DNA of 64,000 bases, taken from Umezawaea beigongshangensis. Lineage in GTDB: Bacteria; Actinomycetota; Actinomycetes; Mycobacteriales; Pseudonocardiaceae. The DNA lies in contig NZ_JAEIOJ010000003.1 in assembly GCF_016464305.1 (NCBI RefSeq), positions 595,726-659,725 on the forward strand, read 5' to 3'. Within the stretch, counting starts at the first letter, position 1. Every line of letters starts with the position of its first letter. Below the pieces are notes generated by a model that ran no database searches, was not told where the DNA came from, and was given only the letters and a program-made list of their open reading frames with translations. Made by a program: the position numbers and the translations under genes. Shown piece after piece: positions 57,903-64,000 of this stretch.

Positions 57903-58495
57903 GCACCGTGCGCGTCGCACCGGCCGAACCGCGCCACCTCGACGAGCTCCTCAACAGCTGAGGGCGGTCCCGCTGGGAGCGCGGTGGACCTCGTCGAGCT
58001 GAACACCGACTCGCGCCCTGCTGGAGTCGGTCGCCGACCGCCTCCCGGCGGACACCGTCGCGCAGTACCGCAGGCCGGGCACGTCCTGGTCCTGCTGGCC
58101 CGGTTCGCGCACCGTTCCGGCCGTGCTGCGCGGCGGTGCACGCGGACAGCGCCAGGACGCCCGCCTCGGTCGCGTCGCGGGCGGCGGGGGTGTCGTCGGT
58201 GCGGTCCACGACCACGACCCGCGCGCCGCCAGGTCGACCGCAGCGGCGCCGCCGATGTCCAGTCCTCCCGGTCGCACACCGGTCGCCCCGGCGATGACGA
58301 CCTCGCCGTCGGAGGAACCCGCGTCGGCCTCCGCTCCGCCCTGGCGTGCTCGATCGGGACCCCGCGTGAGCGGGACGGCACCGGGGTGAACGGTTCGTCG
58401 GCGGGGGACGGTGTCGAGCGCATCACCCGCCAGGGGGAGGAGTCCTCGGTCCGCCGGGGGAAGATCGGCCGCGCCGGAATTCCTACGGTTCTCCC
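57903..58495. other. Gene-free, probably decayed interval
   Basis: No intact gene. Just after the NADAR stop a 20-codon frame STVRVAPAEPRHLDELLNS reads like the first strand of a GNAT acetyltransferase and then stops. Slightly later, two overlapping frames give VDLVELNTDSR and ALLESVADRLPADTVAQYRR, which also look protein-like but are separated by a frame change. I take this as a broken gene whose identity I cannot fix. The last about 60 nt should hold the promoter of the hydrolase gene. Confidence 0.4.
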
Positions 58496-60466
58496 ATGGC
58501 TCAGTTCAAGTCCCGCGTCGTCGCTCTCGCGATCACCGCAGGCGTCCTGCTCTCCCTCGTGTACCTGAGCGTGCGGCCGGAGCAGACCCTCGCCGTGCCC
58601 GAGGGAGCGGGCGCTGGTTCGCTGACCACGGAGCAGTGCGACTTCTCGACCGAGGCCGGGACGGTCGCCGCCGACTGCGGCACGCTCGTGGTCCCGGAGA
58701 GCCGGAACGACCCGGCGTCCGAGCTGATCGCGCTCCCGGTGATCCGCGTCCGCGCCACCTCGCCCGATCCCGGCGAACCGGTCTTCCGGCTGGGCGGCGG
58801 TCCCGGCATGACGAACATGACCTTCCCCCAGGCGAGCAGGCTGAACGCCGACCACGACGTGGTCCTGGTCGGCTACCGGGGCGTCGACGGGTCGCGCCGC
58901 CTGGACTGCCCCGAGGTCGGTCTGGCCATGCAGTCGTCGGACGACCTCACCGGTGCCGAGGCCCTGCCCACCACCACCAGGACGTTCGAGCTGTGCGCGA
59001 AGCGGCTGACCGGCGACGGCGTCGACCTCACCGCCTACTCGATCGTCCAGCGGGTCGAGGACCTGGAGGCGGCCCGCACCGCGCTGGGCTACTCGACGAT
59101 CAACCTGGTCAGTTCGAGCGCCGGGACGCGCACCGCGATGATCTACTCCTGGCGGCACCCCGACTCGCTGAACCGGTCCGCGATGATCTCGGTCAACCCG
59201 CCCGGCCACTTCTTCTGGGACCCGCGCACCACCGACTCGCAGTTCGAGCAGTACTCGGAACTGTGCCGGGCCGACGCCACCTGCTCCGCGCGCACGCCGG
59301 ACCTCGCGGCCACGGTGCGGGACACCGCCGCCGACATCCCCGAGAGCTGGGGGCCGCTGCGGATCAAGGACACGGGTGTCCGCGTCCTGAGCCAGTACGC
59401 CATGCACCACAACGGCCCGGCGTCCGCTCCGAACAACGCGCCGACCCTCGTCGACGCCTACCTCAGCGGTGACACCGGCGCCCTGTGGGCCATGTCGGTC
59501 CTGGCCGACGTCACGCTGCCCACCTCGATCGTCTGGGGCGAGTTCGCCTCGTTCGCCGCGATCGACGCCCCGGCGGCCCAGAGCTACTACGACGACGGCG
59601 GCGATCCCGGTTCGATCCTGGGCAACGCGTCGACCGACTTCCTCTGGGGCGGGCCGTCGGGCTTCTCCACGGTGTGGCCGGACAGCCCCGACAACGCCGA
59701 GTACCGCACGACGCGCCCGAGCGACGTGGAGACCCTCCTGGTCAGCGGCTCGGTCGACTTCTCCACCCCCGCGCGGTTCGCCACCGACGAGCTGCTGCCC
59801 TCGCTGTCGCGCGGGCAGCAGGTGATCCTCCCCGACCTGGGCCACACCGCCGACTTCTGGGAGCACCGCCCCGAGGCGGGGCAGCACCTGCTGACCACGT
59901 TCTTCGACACCGGCGAGGTGGACAGCTCCCGGTTCGACACCCGCCCGGTCGACTTCGCGGCCGTGCCGCTGAGCATGTCCACGATCGCCAAGCTCCTGAT
60001 CGGCGTCACCGTCACCGGCGCAGCCCTGGCCCTGCTCCTGCTCGGCGCGATGGCCCGCAGGTGGTACCGGCGCGGCGGCTTCGGCCCGCGGGCGGGCGTC
60101 TGGCTCCGCGTCCTGACGGTCGTCCCGCTCGGCCTGGGCGGCTGGTTCCTGGGCGTCCTGCTGGTCTGGACCGTCGACCCGGACGACTTCGTGGCCAGCG
60201 CGACGGCCACTGTGCCCGGTGCGGGCCTGCTGATCGGCCTCGGCACGTACCTGGCCGCCACCCGCCGCGACCTGCCGTCCCGCGTTCAGCGGGCGAGCCT
60301 GATCGCCGCGATCGGCGGGGCGCTCCTCGGCGGGGTGCTGGGCTCCGTCGCGGTGCCGGGCCTCGTGGCGCCGGTCACCGTGATCGTCGGAGCGGCCGCG
60401 GCGGCGAACCTCGCCCTGCTGGTCCTCGGCCTCTCGTCCCGGTCCGTCCCCCGCACCGCGTCCTGA
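58496..60466 (+). CDS. Membrane-anchored alpha/beta hydrolase (tripeptidyl-aminopeptidase-like)
   Basis: A 656-residue exported hydrolase. An N-terminal hydrophobic stretch (VVALAITAGVLLSLVYLSV) is a signal anchor. The extracellular hydrolase domain has the oxyanion loop RLGGGPGMTN, VVLVGYRGVDGS, a nucleophile elbow LVSSSAGTRTAM, LLVSGSVDFSTPARF (acid) and LGHTADFW (His), the TAP-like layout. The elbow reads SSSAG rather than the usual GGSYG. The C-terminal 150 residues contain about four to five further membrane helices, which is unusual for the family. Paired cysteines fit an extracellular site. It is followed by an excellent terminator. Confidence 0.88.
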   Translation: MAQFKSRVVALAITAGVLLSLVYLSVRPEQTLAVPEGAGAGSLTTEQCDFSTEAGTVAADCGTLVVPESRNDPASELIALPVIRVRATSPDPGEPVFRLGGGPGMTNMTFPQASRLNADHDVVLVGYRGVDGSRRLDCPEVGLAMQSSDDLTGAEALPTTTRTFELCAKRLTGDGVDLTAYSIVQRVEDLEAARTALGYSTINLVSSSAGTRTAMIYSWRHPDSLNRSAMISVNPPGHFFWDPRTTDSQFEQYSELCRADATCSARTPDLAATVRDTAADIPESWGPLRIKDTGVRVLSQYAMHHNGPASAPNNAPTLVDAYLSGDTGALWAMSVLADVTLPTSIVWGEFASFAAIDAPAAQSYYDDGGDPGSILGNASTDFLWGGPSGFSTVWPDSPDNAEYRTTRPSDVETLLVSGSVDFSTPARFATDELLPSLSRGQQVILPDLGHTADFWEHRPEAGQHLLTTFFDTGEVDSSRFDTRPVDFAAVPLSMSTIAKLLIGVTVTGAALALLLLGAMARRWYRRGGFGPRAGVWLRVLTVVPLGLGGWFLGVLLVWTVDPDDFVASATATVPGAGLLIGLGTYLAATRRDLPSRVQRASLIAAIGGALLGGVLGSVAVPGLVAPVTVIVGAAAAANLALLVLGLSSRSVPRTAS

Positions 60467-60477
60467 CGAGCACGACT

Positions 60478-60510
60478 CCCCGCTGTGCGCCCGCCGAGCG
60501 CACAGCGGGG
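60478..60510 (+). terminator. Rho-independent terminator after membrane hydrolase
   Basis: CCCCGCTGTGCG (60478-60489) pairs perfectly with CGCACAGCGGGG (60499-60510) around a 9-nt loop, followed by TTTCGT. It lies 12 nt after the stop codon. Confidence 0.9.
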
Positions 60511-60926
60511 TTTCGTCACGTTCGAGCTGAAACGGCCAGCGGCTCGTGCGGGGACAGCGCGATCCACCGGCCGGTGCGGCTGGCCCGCGAACCCGGTCGC
60601 GAACGGACCGACCACGACGGAGCTCGTCGCCGTCGCGGTGGTGAGCAGCCGCACCCCTCAGCGCGATGCCGGTCCCGGCCACGACCAGCGGCGGCCGAGT
60701 TCGGGCACGACCGTCCCGGAGCGGGCGGGGGGCGACGGTGGCCGTGCGGTGACGGGCAACTCCGCGGCACGCGGCGGGCACCGGCGTTTCGTCACGGTCG
60801 CGGGTGACGCCACGCGTCACGACGGGAGGCGTTGGGCCGGTCGGCCGCATTTGCCTCCGGACGACCACCCCCGCCGCCGGGGTGTGACAGCCTGTGCACG
60901 GCAGGTGGCAGGGGTGGGAGCTGGTG
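60511..60926. other. Intergenic region upstream of the SARP-type regulator
   Basis: About 415 nt without a supported gene on either strand; frames are short or Arg/Pro-rich. The direct repeat TTTCGTCACG occurs at 60511 and about 60785. The last 100 nt, including TGTGACAGCCTGTGCACGG, should hold the regulator promoter. I see no clear operator. Confidence 0.45.
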
Positions 60927-63900
60927 ATGGAGTTCGGCGTGCTGGGGCCGGTGTCCGTGCGCGACGGCGAGAGGGAGATCCGGCTCAGCGGCAGACTCCG
61001 CAGACTGCTCGCCGCGCTGCTCTGCGAACGGGGTTCCGCGGTGCACCCGTCGACCCTGGTGGAGACGATCTGGGGTGATCAGCCGCCGCGCGACGTCCGC
61101 AACACCCTCCAGGTCAACGTGCACCGGCTGCGCACGGCGCTGGGCAGCGCGCAGCGCATCGCGCACGGCCCGGCCGGGTACACCCTGCACGTCGAGCGCG
61201 GAGAGGTGGACGCGGACCGCTTCGCCGATCTCGCCGCCGACGGCCGGCGCGCGCTGGTCGCGGGCGACCTGGACGCGGCGAGCGCGCTGCTGGGGCGGGC
61301 GCTGCGGCTGTGGCGGGGAGCGCCGTTCGCCGACCTGGCCGACCTGGAGGTGGCCCGCAACGAGGCCGCGCGGCTGGAGGAGCAGCGGCTGATCGTCGTC
61401 GAGGAGCGCATCGCGGCCGACCTGCGGCGCGGCTCGACCGCCGAGGTGGTGCCCGAACTGCGCGCCCTGATCCGCCGCCACCCCTACCGGGAGCGGGCGC
61501 GCGGCTACCTGATGATCGCGCTGCACCGCACCGGGCGGCAGGCCGAGGCGCTGAAGCTGTACCGGGCGACGCACAGCGGGTTCATCGCCGAGCTGGGCAT
61601 CGAACCCGGCTCCGAGCTGCGCGCGCTGCACGAGGCGATGCTGCGCGAGGAACCGCTGCCGCGCTTCGCCGACGTCCCGGCCGAGTCGGAGACCGCCGCG
61701 GTGGCCGCCGACGCCGCGGTCGTGCCGGTGCCGCGTCAGCTCCCCGCGGCCAGCACGTGCTTCGCCGGGCGGTCGGACGTGCTGGCCGAGCTGGCGGCGC
61801 TGCTGGCCCGCCCGGTGCCGCCGTCGACGATGGTGATCTCCGCGATCGACGGTGTCGCCGGCATCGGCAAGACCGCTCTCGCGCTGCACGTCGCGCACTC
61901 CCGGACGCACGAGTTCACCGACGGCCAGCTGCACGTGAACCTCCGCGGCTTCGACCCGGTGCACCCGCCGGTGGAGCCGGTCGAGGCGCTGGGCCAGTTC
62001 CTGCGGGCCCTCGGCGTGCCCGCCGAGCGCGTGCCGTCCGGTGTGGACGAGCAGGCCGCGCTGTACCGCTCGCTCCTCGCCGGTCGCCGCGTGCTGATCC
62101 TGCTCGACAACGCCGTCAGCGCCGAGCAGGTCAGACCGCTGCTGCCCGGCACCTCCACCTGCCTGGTGCTCGTCACCAGCCGCAACCGCCTCACCGGCCT
62201 GGTCGTCCGCGACGGCGCGCACCACGTGGCGCTCGACCCGCTGAGCGAGCAGGAGGCCCTGTGGCTGATCACCGAGCTGCTGGGCGAGGACCGCGTCGGC
62301 TCACGAGCGGAGGCCGCCGAGCTGGTGCGGCTGTGCGGACGGCTGCCGCTCGCGCTGCGCATCGTCGCGGGCGACCTCGCCGTGCACCCCGGTCGCGCGG
62401 TGGGCGACGTGGTCGCCGAACTGCGCGAGGGCGACCGGCTGGGCGCGCTGGAGGTCGAGGGCGACGCCGAGTCCACCGTGCGCGCGGCGTTCGCGCTGTC
62501 CTACGCCGCGCTGGACGAGCCGGTGCGCGAGGCGTTCCGGCACATCGGCGTGCACCCCGGTCCCGTCGTGACGCCGGTGGCGCTGGCCGCGCTGCTGAAC
62601 CGCACCGAGAACGCGGCGGACGAGCTGCTGCGCCGCCTCGTGGAGACCAACCTCGTCGAGGAGGAGCGCCCGGAGCGGTTCCGGCCGCACGACCTGGTGC
62701 GCGTGTACGCGACCGAGTGCGCGGAGCGCGAGATGACCGCGGTGCAGCGCGAGGACGCGCTGAACCGCCTGCTGACGGTCTACTCGCACACCGCGCTGCT
62801 CGCCGGTGAGCTGCTGTTCCCCAGGGTCGGCCCGAGCCTGGAGGGGCGCTCCGAGGCGGTGCTGCGGATCGAGCCGCGCTCGGAGGAGGAGGCCCTGCTC
62901 TGGTTCGAGACCGAGCGGGCCAACCTCGTCTCCGCCGTGCTGCACGCCGCCGAGCACGGCCCGCTGCCCGAGGCGTGCCGTCTGGCCGACGCGCTGCGCG
63001 GGTTCTTCATGGTGCGCAAGCACCTCCCGGACTGGCTGGCGGTCGGCCGGGCCGCGCTCGCCGCGGCCGAACGCCTCGGAGACCGGCACGCGCGGGCCGC
63101 CATGCACGCCTCGCTGGCGCTGGCGCACTGGACGCGGGTGGAGTACCGGCTCGCGATCGAGCACTTCGAGCAGGCGCACGAGCACTACTCCCACGCCGGG
63201 CTGCGGCACGGCGAGGGCGGCGTCATGACCAACCTCGGCGGCATCCACTGGGAGCTGGGACAGCTGGAACTGGCCGAGAAGGCCTACGTCGTGGCGCGCG
63301 CCGCCTTCGAGGAGATCGGCTCGCGCGACGGCATCGCGACCGTCGTGGGCAACCTCGGGCTGATCCGGCAGGACCGCGGGGACCTCGACGAGGCGCTGGA
63401 GCTGTTCCGCACGGCGCTGGCCACGTCCGAGGAGCTGGGATCGCTGTACGGCATGGCGATCTACCAGGTGAACCTGGGCCGCCTGCACCGCGACCGGGGC
63501 GAACTGCGGGAGTCGACGCTGGCCCTGCACCGCGCGCTGGACCTGTACGAGCGCAACGGCGCGCGGGACGTGGAGGGCTACGCCCGCAACGAGCTGGGCC
63601 GGGTCGCGCTGGACGACGGCCGCGTCGAGGAGGCGGGCGAGGCGGCGCGGCGCGCGCTGCTGGTGGCCGAGCAGATCGGCGAGACGCGCCTGGAGGTCGA
63701 CGCGACGAGCTTGCTGGGCGACGTGCACCGCGCCACCGGCGACACCGCGCGGGCCGCGGAGCACCACGGCAGGGCGCTCGCCGTGGCCAGGGAGGCGGGC
63801 TACGTGCGCGGAGAGCTGGAGGGGATGCTCGGACTGGCGCACGACGAGCTGGCCGCCGGACGCGCCGAGACCGCACTCGAACACGCCCGCGCCGCCGCCG

Positions 63901-63992
63901 GGGTCGCCGCGCGGGCCGGGTTCGAGCTGTTCGTCGTGAGCGCCCGCCGCGCGGAGGAGACGATCAGGGGCAGCGGCGGCACGTCGTCGTGA
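60927..63992 (+). CDS. AfsR/SARP-family transcriptional regulator with NB-ARC and TPR domains
   Basis: A 1,021-residue regulator. The N-terminal winged-helix DNA-binding domain (residues 1-95; MEFGVLGPVSVRDGEREIRL, DVRNTLQVNVHRLRTALG) is followed by the BTAD domain (100-245), a P-loop NB-ARC ATPase with Walker A DGVAGIGKTALALH (near 310), ILLDNA and the GLPL-like GRLPLALRI (near 475), and C-terminal TPR repeats (about 690-1010; AIEHFEQAHEHYS, NLGGIHWELGQLELAEKAY, NLGLIRQDRGDLDEALELF). The ATG at 60927 has GGGAG 6 nt upstream. Such proteins activate secondary-metabolite or morphological genes; the target lies outside the window or is global. Confidence 0.94.
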   Translation: MEFGVLGPVSVRDGEREIRLSGRLRRLLAALLCERGSAVHPSTLVETIWGDQPPRDVRNTLQVNVHRLRTALGSAQRIAHGPAGYTLHVERGEVDADRFADLAADGRRALVAGDLDAASALLGRALRLWRGAPFADLADLEVARNEAARLEEQRLIVVEERIAADLRRGSTAEVVPELRALIRRHPYRERARGYLMIALHRTGRQAEALKLYRATHSGFIAELGIEPGSELRALHEAMLREEPLPRFADVPAESETAAVAADAAVVPVPRQLPAASTCFAGRSDVLAELAALLARPVPPSTMVISAIDGVAGIGKTALALHVAHSRTHEFTDGQLHVNLRGFDPVHPPVEPVEALGQFLRALGVPAERVPSGVDEQAALYRSLLAGRRVLILLDNAVSAEQVRPLLPGTSTCLVLVTSRNRLTGLVVRDGAHHVALDPLSEQEALWLITELLGEDRVGSRAEAAELVRLCGRLPLALRIVAGDLAVHPGRAVGDVVAELREGDRLGALEVEGDAESTVRAAFALSYAALDEPVREAFRHIGVHPGPVVTPVALAALLNRTENAADELLRRLVETNLVEEERPERFRPHDLVRVYATECAEREMTAVQREDALNRLLTVYSHTALLAGELLFPRVGPSLEGRSEAVLRIEPRSEEEALLWFETERANLVSAVLHAAEHGPLPEACRLADALRGFFMVRKHLPDWLAVGRAALAAAERLGDRHARAAMHASLALAHWTRVEYRLAIEHFEQAHEHYSHAGLRHGEGGVMTNLGGIHWELGQLELAEKAYVVARAAFEEIGSRDGIATVVGNLGLIRQDRGDLDEALELFRTALATSEELGSLYGMAIYQVNLGRLHRDRGELRESTLALHRALDLYERNGARDVEGYARNELGRVALDDGRVEEAGEAARRALLVAEQIGETRLEVDATSLLGDVHRATGDTARAAEHHGRALAVAREAGYVRGELEGMLGLAHDELAAGRAETALEHARAAAGVAARAGFELFVVSARRAEETIRGSGGTSS

Positions 63993-64000
63993 TCTCCTCG

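Noticed and set aside
57404-60868. A 1,154-codon open frame on the minus strand
   Set aside because: It covers the well-supported NADAR and membrane-hydrolase genes in antisense and its translation is low-complexity Arg/Pro/Gly sequence.
60927-63992. Evidence that a secondary-metabolite cluster starts at the right edge
   Set aside because: SARP/AfsR-type regulators are frequent outside such clusters, and no biosynthetic core gene is in the window.
1-64000. tRNA, rRNA or intact insertion sequence
   Set aside because: Looked for at gene ends and in all gaps; no cloverleaf with a CCA-type end, no rRNA motif and no transposase family sequence was seen by eye.

Overview
The window comes from a high-GC actinomycete. 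The alaS-ruvX-mltG-aroE order, GTG/TTG starts, 4-nt stop/start overlaps (ATGA, GTGA) and the protein families point to Pseudonocardiaceae (Saccharothrix, Lentzea or Actinosynnema type); the genus is an inference. I saw no tRNA, rRNA, intact insertion sequence, phage module or CRISPR array.

Layout. 1-6,783 (minus): an NRPS-independent siderophore operon, decarboxylase > NIS synthetase > acetyltransferase > N-hydroxylase > NIS synthetase, every junction overlapping by 4 nt; the last gene runs off the left edge. 6,996-13,030 (plus): a housekeeping block with two small membrane-associated proteins, alaS, ruvX, mltG and aroE. 13,024-13,156: a palindromic array of six 22-bp units. 13,150-14,565: an Xaa-Pro aminopeptidase. 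14,845-19,670 (minus): a complete branched-chain amino acid type ABC importer. 19,928-25,144: an alpha/beta hydrolase divergent from a LuxR-type ATPase regulator, which is coupled to a thioesterase and an alcohol dehydrogenase. 25,145-25,681: gene debris. 26,173-30,055 (minus): xylose catabolism (xylB, ROK repressor, xylA). 30,117-34,836: small metabolic and regulatory pairs (crotonase, HxlR/SDR with two palindromic operators, acetyl-xylan-esterase-like enzyme/LacI with an operator). 34,903-35,949: an iron-siderophore binding lipoprotein under a good iron box.

36,311-47,946 is the most unusual part: a heptose-type glycosylation cluster in a Gram-positive genome. It holds two HldE-like kinase/nucleotidyltransferases, a GmhA-like isomerase, a GmhB-like phosphatase, three GT9 (heptosyltransferase fold) enzymes, two other glycosyltransferases, an SDR and an aldehyde dehydrogenase. 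No HldD-type epimerase is present. It could make and transfer an ADP-D,D-heptose-like sugar to an unknown acceptor.

47,943-53,540 is a partner-switching signalling module: two STAS antagonists flank a 1,370-residue protein that joins a histidine kinase, a receiver, PAS/GAF sensors, a SpoIIE/PP2C phosphatase and an RsbW-like kinase domain, followed by a separate PP2C phosphatase. 53,604-60,466 holds a stand-alone LigD polymerase domain, a NUDIX hydrolase, an SOS-like box between them, a DUF222/HNH endonuclease remnant, a WYL regulator/VOC pair, a NADAR protein and a membrane-anchored hydrolase. The window ends with a 1,021-residue AfsR/SARP-type regulator.

The strongest observation not explained by gene calls is the 22-bp repeat family (13,024-13,156 and 37,902-37,945). 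It lies between convergent genes, and three gene stop codons (aroE, pepP, hldE) fall at the same position inside the repeat unit.
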